DNA of 37,194 bases, from positions 1 through 37,194 of the forward strand of contig CAYYAQ010000037.1 in the NCBI GenBank assembly GCA_964469555.1. The letters run 5' to 3'. A model generated the notes under the pieces. It saw only the letters and a list, made by a program, of their open reading frames with translations. It searched no databases and was not told the origin of the DNA. Within the stretch, counting starts at the first letter, position 1. Each line of letters starts with the position of its first letter. Below are positions 1-7,484 of the stretch, piece by piece. The stretch comes from CAYYAQ01 sp964469555. Lineage in GTDB: Bacteria > Planctomycetota > UBA1135 > UBA2386. A program made the translations under genes and the position numbers.

Positions 1-138
1 GAGGAGAACTTCGGCGGTATGGGTGGTCGCGGCGGTATGGGTGGTCGCGGGGGAGGGCGCGGTGGCTTCGGCGGCGGCGGTGCTGACCTCATGCGCCAGC
101 TGGCCGAGAGGAACGGCGGCAAGTTCGTCCGCCCCTGA
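1..138 (+). CDS. C-terminal end of a Gly-rich protein (partial)
   Basis: The window opens inside a reading frame that runs for 45 codons to a TGA at 136-138. The first part is Gly/Arg/Met-rich low-complexity sequence (GGMGGRGGMGGR), and the last 16 residues read ADLMRQLAERNGGKFV followed by RP. That end resembles the last helix and strand of von Willebrand A-type domains, where a phrase like LAE.nGGkf often closes the fold; this is only a guess from a short stretch. The N-terminal bulk lies outside the window, so function cannot be assigned. The Gly-rich part contains an exact 18-bp tandem duplication. A separate minus-strand gene begins its 3' end 20 bp downstream, so the two are convergent. 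Confidence 0.6.
   Translation, partial: EENFGGMGGRGGMGGRGGGRGGFGGGGADLMRQLAERNGGKFVRP
13..48 (+). repeat. 18-bp exact tandem repeat, two copies, in coding sequence
   Basis: Positions 13-30 and 31-48 are identical 18-mers, each encoding Gly-Gly-Met-Gly-Gly-Arg. They extend the Gly-rich linker of the partial gene. In-frame duplication of this kind can change linker length without disrupting the frame. Confidence 0.85.
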
Positions 139-158
139 CGGCTGGGACGGGGCACCAG

Positions 159-479
159 TCATTTCGGACGACTCCGAATCAAGAGGGTGAGTGCTGCGAG
201 CACGGCTCCGATGACCACCAGGACCCAGGCCGTGCGGTCCGCCTCGGCGAGCACGCTTTTTGGGATCTTGTCGATGGCGAACGCAGTCCGCGTCACCTCG
301 CTCTGCAGCGAGAATGTCAGGCGACCGATGCCGCGCCACAAGATAAAGGTGCTCTCGACCTCCTCGCGCATCACGTGGGCGACAGCGACCTGTGCGTGCA
401 GCACGAGCCCACCGCCGATCAGCACGCCACCGAAAAGCAACAACAGCCATCTCGCGACGCGGATGTAGAGGTTCTTCAA
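159..479 (-). CDS. Small two-helix membrane protein, unknown function
   Basis: About 106 residues. Two clear hydrophobic segments are visible: one near the N-terminus (ARWLLLLFGGVLIGGGLVL) and one near the C-terminus (WVLVVIGAVLAALTLLI), followed by a short basic tail RSRPK. The region between them (about 50 residues, with VMREEVESTF and LQSEVTRTAF) is amphipathic and probably extracytoplasmic or periplasmic. I chose the TTG at 479 because GGAGG sits 6 nt upstream of it. A GTG at 512 in the same frame would add 11 residues (117 aa) but has no ribosome binding site. No family is recognised. The paired membrane segments support a real protein over the opposite-strand open frame at 187-468, which has no such structure. 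Confidence 0.55.
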   Translation of the reverse strand: MKNLYIRVARWLLLLFGGVLIGGGLVLHAQVAVAHVMREEVESTFILWRGIGRLTFSLQSEVTRTAFAIDKIPKSVLAEADRTAWVLVVIGAVLAALTLLIRSRPK

Positions 480-609
480 GCAATTCCTCCGTCTTGTGAA
501 TCTTGAATGCACCCAGCGGAACAGCTTCGCCTTTGGATTTCCAGCCAGTGCACATTTCGTTGATCACCTGCCGTAGCTTTTGCCCCTACCTCCTGCGACG
601 ATCCTCGCG

Positions 610-1545
610 ATGACCTCTTGGCTGTGGATCCTGCTCGGTCTCGTCGTGCTGACGGTCAGTGCTGAATTTCTGGTCCGCGGAGCCGCGTGGATCGCAGAGG
701 TCCTGGGCGTGCAACACATGGTCGTGGGACTCACCGTCGTCGCCATCGGAACGTCCGCGCCCGAGCTCGTCGTCTCCCTGATCGCCGCACTCAACGGCAA
801 CACGGGCCTTCCACTGGGCACCGTCTACGGCAGCAACATCGCCAACATCGCGTTGATCATGGGCGTCACGGCGCTCGTGACTCCCATCGTCATCAAGGGC
901 GGGAAGGTCCGTTTCGAGATGTTCTGGGTGCTCGGAGCCACCTTCGTGACGATCGTCCCGTTCTTCACGGGCGAATACGGAATCGCGTTAGGCGGGATGA
1001 TGGTCCTCGCTCTCGCCGTGTTCCTCTACACGATCGTCAACCGCGAGCGGAAGTCCCGTCCTTCCCGCGAAAAGAAAGCACCGAGCGACCGCGGTCCGGG
1101 CCAGGTAGCGATCCACGTCGCCATGGTGCTCGCCGGCATCGTCGGGCTGGTCTTCGGCGGGGACTGGCTCGTCGACGGCGCCGTCGAGGTCGCGAAGGCA
1201 CTGGAAATCAGTGACGCCACGATCGGTGCCACGATCGTCGCCATCGGCACCAGCCTTCCGGAACTCGCCACTTCGATCGTCGCCGCCCGCAAGGGACACG
1301 CCGAACTCACGCTCGGCAACATCATCGGCAGCAACATCTTCAACATCCTGATGGTCCTGGGTGTGACGGCCATCGCGGTGCCCCTGCCGGTGACGTGGGC
1401 GGAACACGGCATGCGCACGGTCTTCGGCCTGGGGCTCACTGTCTTCATGGCGTGCCTGCTACTCGGCCCAAAGCGCCTGAGCCGGCCAGTCGGGGCGGTA
1501 TTGCTCCTCAGTTACATCACGTACATTGTGCTGGAAGCGGCCTAA
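610..1545 (+). CDS. Calcium/sodium antiporter, CaCA family (YrbG-like)
   Basis: A 311-aa polytopic inner-membrane protein built from two homologous halves, as expected for the Ca2+:cation antiporter family. The first alpha repeat contains GLTVVAIGTSAPELVVSL followed by GTVYGSNIANIALIMG. The second contains ATIVAIGTSLPELATS followed by LGNIIGSNIFNILMVLG. These GTSxPE and GSNIxN motifs carry the ion-binding acidic and Asn residues in this family. The halves are joined by a charged cytoplasmic loop (about residues 148-170, RERKSRPSREKK). The ATG at 610 places the first hydrophobic helix directly at the N-terminus; a TTG at 580 in frame would add ten residues without a better ribosome binding site. 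Likely role: Na+- or H+-coupled Ca2+ extrusion. The exact ion cannot be told from sequence. Confidence 0.93.
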   Translation: MTSWLWILLGLVVLTVSAEFLVRGAAWIAEVLGVQHMVVGLTVVAIGTSAPELVVSLIAALNGNTGLPLGTVYGSNIANIALIMGVTALVTPIVIKGGKVRFEMFWVLGATFVTIVPFFTGEYGIALGGMMVLALAVFLYTIVNRERKSRPSREKKAPSDRGPGQVAIHVAMVLAGIVGLVFGGDWLVDGAVEVAKALEISDATIGATIVAIGTSLPELATSIVAARKGHAELTLGNIIGSNIFNILMVLGVTAIAVPLPVTWAEHGMRTVFGLGLTVFMACLLLGPKRLSRPVGAVLLLSYITYIVLEAA

Positions 1546-1560
1546 CGGCCCCTCGACCGC

Positions 1561-1566
1561 TACAAT
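1561..1566 (+). promoter_or_regulatory. -10 element immediately upstream of the HEAT-like gene
   Basis: TACAAT lies 9 bp before the ATG at 1576. With normal -10 to start-site spacing the transcript would begin about 2-4 nt before the ATG, so the message would be nearly leaderless. No ribosome binding site is visible in the gap. No good -35 box is seen. Confidence 0.5.
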
Positions 1567-1575
1567 TCCCGGCCC

Positions 1576-2346
1576 ATGAAGATCCCCGTAGTCACGTTGT
1601 GCCTGGCGTTCCTCGTCGCCACGCCCGTGCTCGCACAAGATGACGACATAGCGGCACGGTCGATTCCCGACAAGGAGGCCAAGGTGTTGGTTTCCGACTT
1701 CAAGAAACAGATCAAGGCCAGCAAGAAGAGCTTGAGAGAAAGGCTCGAAGCGGTGCAGACCCTCGGCAGGCACAAGAACAACCTGCTCGTCCGACCGCTG
1801 CTGACCGTTGCGAAGTCCGACAAGGCGAAGACGGTACGGCAGGAAGCGGTCAAGGCGCTCGGCAAGCAACCCCCGAAACGCGCGCGGCCCACGCTGACCA
1901 ACTTGCTCAACAAGTCGAGCATCATGAAGGAACCGGCGATGACCGCCGCGATCGTTCGGGCGATCAGCAACAACTGCTACGACAGCAGGGACTGGAACAA
2001 GTTCCAGAAGATGTTCAGCCAGGCGGAGACGAACAACAAAGCTGTCGACGCCCAGCGCGCGATCCTCGAGGCCGCCGGCAAGCACAAGGAAGTCGACGCG
2101 ATCCGATTGCTCGTGGACAACCTTGATCCGCCGCAACCGGCGTGGGTCGACGATCCAAGCAATCCGCCGGCTTCGTACTGGGAAGCCCGCTACAAGAACT
2201 GGCGGAAGTGGAACACACAGGTCGCGAGTTCTCTCTACCAGATCACGGGTCAGCGATTCGGTACCGCGAAGGAAGCCCGGGCCTGGATGGAGAAGAACCT
2301 CAAGAAGAGTGTCAAAGAGAAGAAGTCCAAGAAGAAGGGGAAGTGA
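1576..2346 (+). CDS. Secreted HEAT-repeat-like protein
   Basis: A 256-aa exported protein. Residues 1-21 form a signal peptide ending in VLAQ. Residues about 45-150 contain paired helices with the look of HEAT repeats (LGRHKNNLLVRPLLTVAKSD, then VRQEAVKALGKQ and ARPTLTNLLN). The pattern repeats with spacing near 37 residues. The C-terminus is strongly basic (KKSVKEKKSKKKGK), which might contact an acidic surface or nucleic acid. Such proteins are scaffolds; no partner or reaction can be named. The stop codon overlaps the GTG start of the next gene (GTGA), which suggests translational coupling, though the two proteins would act in different compartments. Confidence 0.8.
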   Translation: MKIPVVTLCLAFLVATPVLAQDDDIAARSIPDKEAKVLVSDFKKQIKASKKSLRERLEAVQTLGRHKNNLLVRPLLTVAKSDKAKTVRQEAVKALGKQPPKRARPTLTNLLNKSSIMKEPAMTAAIVRAISNNCYDSRDWNKFQKMFSQAETNNKAVDAQRAILEAAGKHKEVDAIRLLVDNLDPPQPAWVDDPSNPPASYWEARYKNWRKWNTQVASSLYQITGQRFGTAKEARAWMEKNLKKSVKEKKSKKKGK

Positions 2347-3689
2347 CGCTCTCGCCCCGCGCGTGGCTGCGTGAGTTCGCCCCCTGGCTTCTCGAGGAAG
2401 ACCTCGGGGTTTGCGTCGTCGGCTCCACCGCGCTTCGAACAGCGTGTGAACGCGCGGGCGTCGAAGGCCCGACTACAGCTGATCTCGACATGTCGTGGGC
2501 ACTCGATGTCGACAGAGGGATCGAGCTTCTGCAGCGACATGACGTCTGGATGAAGACGACCGACGCGAGCCAGCGGCGCGGCACCCTCGCGATGAAGCTG
2601 GACGACACGAGGATCGAGATCACGACGTTCCGCGTGCTTTCTTCGAGTTCCGCAGCGCGCGGCGAGAGCGAGAGGAGCATGGCCGACCAGATCGCGGACG
2701 ACCTCGCCGGTCGGGACATGACCCTTGGCGCCGTCGCGCACTGGCTGACCGAGGATCGGATCGTCGACCCGTTCGGCGGCCTCGACGCTTGGCGGGAGAA
2801 GCGCATCACCCCGGTCGGCGAGCCAGCGGCCCGCATCGAAGAGCACCCCATCCGATGGATCCGCTACTACCGCCGCAGCCACCAGTGGGGTTTCGAGCTG
2901 GACGCCGCCATCCGCGCTGTCGATCTGGACCCTCGCATCATCGAGCGCGAACCCGCCGAAGCGATCGGCGGTGAACTGCGTGCCGCGCTGCTCGAGTGCG
3001 CCTCGCCGGGAGAGTTCCTCCGGGACCTCTACGACAACAGCCTCCTCGAAGTGATCTCCCCTGAGCTCGCATCCCAGTTCGACGGTCGCGCCGCCGGCCC
3101 GCTGAAACACCACCCCGAGGGCAGTCAAGCCAACCATATGATCCTCGCCCTCGAGTGGATCGCCGATCGCGCGAAGGATCTGCCGGAACGCGACCGACTG
3201 ACGGCCACGGTCGCCGTGTTGTGCCACGACCTCGGAAAGAGCCTGACACCCGGAGAATTGCTGCCATCACACCATGGACACGAGCTCTCCGGCATCGAGC
3301 CGCTACGCGCGTTGCTCGACCGTTACCCGGGACTGACCGACCCAGCTGGCAAACGGCTCGCGGAAGCAGTCTGCACGCTGCACCTCACGATTCGCCAACT
3401 CGACGAACTCCGACCGGGTACGCGCGCGCGACTCTACGAGCGGAACTTCCGCGATAATAACTTCCGCGCCGACCTGTTCGCGCTCGCCGTCGGCGCCGAC
3501 TCCGGCGGACGAATGGACAAGGCTCGAGAGGGAGACGAGGTCGCACGGACCGTCAGGGATGGCATCGAATGGATGCAAAGCCGTTGCGCGACTATCGACG
3601 TGGGAGCGCTGTACGAAACGCACAAGAACGACAAGGAACGATTCAAGTCAGAACTACACCAAGCGTGGACCCGCGTCTTGAAGAGGTAG
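2343..3689 (+). CDS. CCA-adding/poly(A)-polymerase-family nucleotidyltransferase with HD domain, divergent head
   Basis: A 448-aa protein from the GTG overlapping the previous stop. The architecture follows E. coli Cca: an N-terminal nucleotidyltransferase head, a neck, and an HD phosphohydrolase domain. The HD part is well kept (HHPEG, LCHDLGK with H295-D296, HHGHELSG), as is the metal-binding pair D47-L-D49. Several hallmark motifs are altered. The usual GG.VRD at the nucleotide-binding loop is G27-S28-TALR. The RRDxTxNA motif is G123-R-D-M-T-L-G-A. The EDxxR motif that templates CTP/ATP is E167-H168-P-I-R171. The family assignment is firm. Whether it still adds CCA is uncertain; it may be a specialised paralogue or a lineage-specific CCA enzyme. 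Confidence 0.82.
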   Translation: MTLSPRAWLREFAPWLLEEDLGVCVVGSTALRTACERAGVEGPTTADLDMSWALDVDRGIELLQRHDVWMKTTDASQRRGTLAMKLDDTRIEITTFRVLSSSSAARGESERSMADQIADDLAGRDMTLGAVAHWLTEDRIVDPFGGLDAWREKRITPVGEPAARIEEHPIRWIRYYRRSHQWGFELDAAIRAVDLDPRIIEREPAEAIGGELRAALLECASPGEFLRDLYDNSLLEVISPELASQFDGRAAGPLKHHPEGSQANHMILALEWIADRAKDLPERDRLTATVAVLCHDLGKSLTPGELLPSHHGHELSGIEPLRALLDRYPGLTDPAGKRLAEAVCTLHLTIRQLDELRPGTRARLYERNFRDNNFRADLFALAVGADSGGRMDKAREGDEVARTVRDGIEWMQSRCATIDVGALYETHKNDKERFKSELHQAWTRVLKR

Positions 3690-3721
3690 TTTCTCCCTGC
3701 CGGCGCAGCGTCGCATCCCCC

Positions 3722-3741
3722 TGCCCGTTCACTGCCGGGCA
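3722..3741. terminator. Possible hairpin terminator after the nucleotidyltransferase gene
   Basis: TGCCCG at 3722-3727 and CGGGCA at 3736-3741 form a 6-bp stem with an 8-nt loop, 32 bp after the stop codon. No T-run follows, so an intrinsic terminator is only possible, not clear. Confidence 0.25.
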
Positions 3742-3794
3742 TGATCGCGCCCGCGACTTGCTGCCTTCTTCGCGTCGAAGACCCCGCGCTGATC

Positions 3795-4376
3795 ATGTTC
3801 CTCGCTCGCCTTCTCTCGCCACTCGTGCTCCTCGCGGTCGTCGCCGCTCAGGGTGAGGACCCTCTCTACGACAAGACCAGGCTCCGCGACTTCCATTTCA
3901 CCTTTCATCAGTCGAACTGGTGGACTGATCTGGTCGCCTCGGCCACCATCAATATCTCGATCAAGGCCGACTTGTCGTTCGACGGCGCCACCTACAAGGA
4001 TGTCGGCATCAAGGTGAAGGGCAACACGTCGTCCCGCACGGCGACGAAGAAGCCCTTCAATGTGTCGATGGACCACTTCGTCGCCGGTCGCAAGCTCTAC
4101 GGCTACAAGACCGTGAACCTGCAGTTGTTCAACGGCCCGAAGAGTTCCCCCGCCCTCGTCGGCCTCTCGCTGGGGTCTTTCCAGATCGACCTCGGTCTTC
4201 TCGGACCTCTGCTGCTCGAGCCGACGTTGATGGCGACGGTGGGCGTCCGACTCGATGCGTTGGGCTACGGGGGCATCAGTCTCCCGCTCCCGACGGGCAC
4301 CGCGGGGATGACCGCCTACGCACAGGCGGCGGCGACCGATCTGTCAAATGCCGTGGTGTTCACGGTCGCGAAGTAA
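3795..4376 (+). CDS. Truncated CotH-like exported protein joined to a C-terminal tail domain
   Basis: A 193-aa product from the ATG at 3795, which directly begins a signal peptide (MFLARLLSPLVLLAVVAAQ); an in-frame ATG at 3741 would bury that signal behind 18 residues. Residues about 23-112 match the start of CotH-type proteins: YDKTRLRDFHFTF, then FDGATYKDVGIKVKGNTSS, KKPFNVSMDHF and LYGYKTVNLQLFN. The several-hundred-residue kinase-like core that normally follows is absent. Instead residue 113 onward reads like the C-terminal beta-rich tail found on many planctomycete exported proteins (PALVGLSLGSF, LGPLLLEPTL, LPLPTGTAGMTAYAQAAA, LSNAVVFTV). It looks like an internal deletion or domain swap that kept the frame. 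It may be a degenerate gene or a small surface protein. Confidence 0.65.
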   Translation: MFLARLLSPLVLLAVVAAQGEDPLYDKTRLRDFHFTFHQSNWWTDLVASATINISIKADLSFDGATYKDVGIKVKGNTSSRTATKKPFNVSMDHFVAGRKLYGYKTVNLQLFNGPKSSPALVGLSLGSFQIDLGLLGPLLLEPTLMATVGVRLDALGYGGISLPLPTGTAGMTAYAQAAATDLSNAVVFTVAK

Positions 4377-4388
4377 CTCGCGGCTCCG

Positions 4389-7334
4389 CTACTTCGGAAC
4401 GACCACCGTCACGCGCGCCGGACGGTCCGGGTTCACTTCGATGGTCTTCACCGGGCCCCAATCCTCTTCCCCGATCGCCTGCGCGCGCACCTTGTAGGTG
4501 CCGGCCTTCAACCCGGTGAATCGGAACGTCCCATCCCGACTCATCGTGGCGTCGCGGAACCCCGAGTCATTGCGGATCTCCACGTTCACGAGGTTCAGCG
4601 GGCCGGGTTTGCCCTCATGCTGGATCTTGCCGCGCACCTTGCAGCCGGCGGTCGCCGCGATATCGCCCACGTCCTTCACCTGATCGCCGACCACGTCGAC
4701 GATCTTCGTGACCTTCGCGTACTCGGGATGTTGAATCGTCAACGTGTATTTGCCCGGTGGGACGCCGGGGATCTCCGCGCGGCCATTCTCGTCGGTTTCG
4801 ATGTTGGCGTTGCCGCTCGACATCCGGAACGTCGAAGGCCCGCCTCCAGACCCCGAATCCATGGACAACCCGATCATCATGATGCCCCGCGTTCGGGGCG
4901 CGGCTTGGCCGGCCTGCGGCTCTCGGTACTTGGCCAGCGAAACCTTCGCCTCCTCGACGCCGAATCCCTCCGCCGCGTCCTTCAATCGGAGCTTCACAAC
5001 CGCCCCCGCAAGCGTGAGGTCCTCGTTCAACTCCGGTTGGTTCTTCACGAGGATCACTTCCTTCTCCGCCGGCACGACCGCGCCCTTGCGGTTGTAGTGG
5101 AGTGTGTACTTCCCGGACGCCAGGCCCTTGAGTTCAAACTCCCCCAAGCGGTCGGTGAGCGTCCTGTAACGACCGAGCATTGGGATGCGGGCCTCGCCCT
5201 CGGGGACGAGGTCAACTTCCGCGGCTTCCACCAGGCCCTCGGCATCGCGCACCGTGCCCTTGACGACCGTCAGCACCGGCATCACGAGCTCGACCTTCGT
5301 CGTCTCGCTCGCCTTGACCACGAATGGCATGATCGAGTCCTTCAGGTCATTCGACTCACCAGGCATGGAGAAGCTGACGCCGCCACCCATGCTGCGCACG
5401 GCCATGTCCGCGGCGACCGCTGCCTTGTACGAACCCGTCGCGAGCGGACCGACCGTCACGCGACCTTCCGCGCCAGCCTTGTGGAGAGCGCGCGCAGGCT
5501 CGTCCTCTCCACCGAGCAGAGGACCGATGACGCTCAGCGACTTCTCGCCCAACGCGCGACCCTGACTATCCACGACGCTCAGTTTTACGAAGCCTCCGCG
5601 TTGCATCGCGAGCTTCGACGCCACCTCGCCACCATCGGGAATGTCGGTCTTGCCGGGTTCGACAAGTGCGAGTTCCTTGTGTCTCGCGACGATCTTCGCC
5701 TCGCCTGCCGGCAATCCCCGCAGGACGGCGACGCCATTTTCATCCGTCTTCGCGGAGCCGAGTTCTTCGCTGTCGCCATCGATCGCGGTGACGGTGCGTC
5801 CATTGCGCTGCTCACGACGAATGGAGCGGGCCACCCGTCTGGATCCCCCGGACCTCCAGTTGCCAATGCTACCGGATGATCCTGGGGTTGCCGCGGTCAC
5901 CTCAGCACCGACGACCGGCATGCCCTTCTCGTCGAGGACCGTGACCGTCAGCGCCGAGCCCCGGCGGGCCGTGAGGCGAACGCCCTGCGTCATCTCACCG
6001 GGTCGAACTTCGACATCCTCTCGCGCCTCGAGGTGTACGCCCCCGTTGGCGACGACGGTGCCACTTCCCGGCGCGACTCCTTCGATGACGAACTTCCCCT
6101 CGGCGTCGGTCTGATTCCGAAACAACACGAAGCCGGACATCCGCGCGCCCAGTACCGACACGTCGCTGCCGGCGATACCCTTGCCCTTCTCGTCGACGAG
6201 GACGCCTGACACGTTGCCGAGTCGATCGAGCTTCATCACGACATTGGATTGGCCGGCCTTCGCGGCTGGCTCTCTCGCCGAGACGAATCCCTTCTTGTTC
6301 GCTCGCAACTCGACCGAAGCCTCGGCGAGACCCGCGAGCCGAAACTGTCCACTGCTGTCGGTCTTCGTCGACTCACCCCGGGAGTAGCCGCTGAACTCCA
6401 CGCCCGGGCCGAGCTTGCGGGATCGAGCCGCGCTCACCAACGCGCCATCGACCGGTTGGCCGAGGTCGTCGACGACCGTGCCCGTGATCACGCCGCCCTG
6501 CCGCAGCTTCATCAACACGCCTGTCATCCGCTGGCCTTCTGCGACTTCGATCTCGTGGTGCAGGGGCAGGAACTGCGGCGACCGCGTGTCCATCCGAATC
6601 TTGCCGGGCACGAGCCCGCGAATGGTGAACCGGCCCTCGGCGTCGGTCTTCGTCCGCTTGGTGGTGAAGAGGCCGCCGACCACCGACGCCGGGCTACGCC
6701 CGTAGGCGATCTCGACACCCTCGACACCTCTGCCGCCCGCGACGACCTGGCCGACCACCGTCGCCGCTCGCGCGACCGTGATGTCGCCCAGATCCTTGCC
6801 CTCGGCGCCGACCTTGACGCTCATCCCCACGCCGAAGTTCGCATCGGCGATGACCACATCTTCACCCACGATCTGCAGCGTGCCGGCCTTGCGGGGCATC
6901 ACCCGCATCGAGAATCGCCCTTCGGCATCGGAGCGGGCCGCGACCTTGGCTGGCTCCGACTTCGAGCCCGGTTCTCGTGGCATCACGATCGCTCCTGGGC
7001 CGAACAGATTCTCCACGAAGCTCAGGTCGGCCTCGGCCGGGCTGCCATTGGCGAAGAGCAGCCGCCCACTCAGCGCGATCAACCCGTCACCCTTTGGCTC
7101 AACCTTGCCGCCTTCTCCGCGCACGATCTCCCGATTCTCACCGCCAGTGGTCTTGTCAGACCCCTTGCCGTCATTGCTCTTCTGCGTATCTCCGCCGCCC
7201 GAACCGGCCTTCGCGGCCTCTTTCCGGGAGTTCTCGCCCGGATCGACGGGATCTGGATCCGAGTTGAGGAGGACCACCGCCGTGACGGCAGCGGCGATCA
7301 GGAGGAGAAAGACCAGAACTCGACTGAGGCTCAT
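4389..7334 (-). CDS. Large membrane-anchored protein of carboxypeptidase-regulatory-like repeats
   Basis: A 981-aa protein. The N-terminus (MSLSRVLVFLLLIAAAVTAVVLLNS) is a signal anchor, followed by a Gly/Ser/Lys/Asp-rich linker to about residue 75. The rest is a string of roughly nine beta-sandwich repeats of the carboxypeptidase-regulatory/transthyretin-like type. Each starts with a phrase such as GTVVDDLGQPVDGALV or GVLVDEKGKGIAGSDV and ends with TDxxGxFxIxGLxPGxxxV. No catalytic domain is visible. The start was set at the ATG at 7334 because GAGAAG lies 6 nt upstream; an ATG at 7376 in frame would add 14 residues before the hydrophobic segment, and the frame remains open further upstream but overlaps the neighbouring peptidase gene. 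It probably extends outside the membrane as a structural or adhesive stalk. Its 3' end is convergent with the CotH-like gene, 12 bp away. Confidence 0.82.
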   Translation of the reverse strand: MSLSRVLVFLLLIAAAVTAVVLLNSDPDPVDPGENSRKEAAKAGSGGGDTQKSNDGKGSDKTTGGENREIVRGEGGKVEPKGDGLIALSGRLLFANGSPAEADLSFVENLFGPGAIVMPREPGSKSEPAKVAARSDAEGRFSMRVMPRKAGTLQIVGEDVVIADANFGVGMSVKVGAEGKDLGDITVARAATVVGQVVAGGRGVEGVEIAYGRSPASVVGGLFTTKRTKTDAEGRFTIRGLVPGKIRMDTRSPQFLPLHHEIEVAEGQRMTGVLMKLRQGGVITGTVVDDLGQPVDGALVSAARSRKLGPGVEFSGYSRGESTKTDSSGQFRLAGLAEASVELRANKKGFVSAREPAAKAGQSNVVMKLDRLGNVSGVLVDEKGKGIAGSDVSVLGARMSGFVLFRNQTDAEGKFVIEGVAPGSGTVVANGGVHLEAREDVEVRPGEMTQGVRLTARRGSALTVTVLDEKGMPVVGAEVTAATPGSSGSIGNWRSGGSRRVARSIRREQRNGRTVTAIDGDSEELGSAKTDENGVAVLRGLPAGEAKIVARHKELALVEPGKTDIPDGGEVASKLAMQRGGFVKLSVVDSQGRALGEKSLSVIGPLLGGEDEPARALHKAGAEGRVTVGPLATGSYKAAVAADMAVRSMGGGVSFSMPGESNDLKDSIMPFVVKASETTKVELVMPVLTVVKGTVRDAEGLVEAAEVDLVPEGEARIPMLGRYRTLTDRLGEFELKGLASGKYTLHYNRKGAVVPAEKEVILVKNQPELNEDLTLAGAVVKLRLKDAAEGFGVEEAKVSLAKYREPQAGQAAPRTRGIMMIGLSMDSGSGGGPSTFRMSSGNANIETDENGRAEIPGVPPGKYTLTIQHPEYAKVTKIVDVVGDQVKDVGDIAATAGCKVRGKIQHEGKPGPLNLVNVEIRNDSGFRDATMSRDGTFRFTGLKAGTYKVRAQAIGEEDWGPVKTIEVNPDRPARVTVVVPK

Positions 7335-7472
7335 GCGCAGCTTCTCGCTTGGGAACTGGATGTAGAGGTGGCCCATCGACGCACCGCGGCAGCCGAATAC
7401 TCCGGAATCCTCGAATGGGCAGGATCCCGGGATTGTGAGCCCGGCCAGATTCTCCACGCGCGCGCCCGACGA

Positions 7473-7478
7473 TACCCT
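7473..7478 (+). promoter_or_regulatory. -10-like element just upstream of the aminopeptidase start
   Basis: TACCCT, preceded by GA, ends 6 bp before the ATG at 7485. Transcription would start at or within a base or two of the ATG. There is no Shine-Dalgarno sequence in the gap. Confidence 0.35.
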
Positions 7479-7484
7479 GCCGGC

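Noticed and set aside
2142..2342. N-terminal extension of the CCA-family frame into the HEAT-like gene
   Set aside because: The in-frame GTG overlapping the previous stop gives the expected head domain; the upstream part is a shadow.
6249..7484. N-terminal extension of the aminopeptidase frame
   Set aside because: This part overlaps the repeat protein on the other strand and does not resemble any M24 N-terminus; the enzyme starts naturally at 7485.
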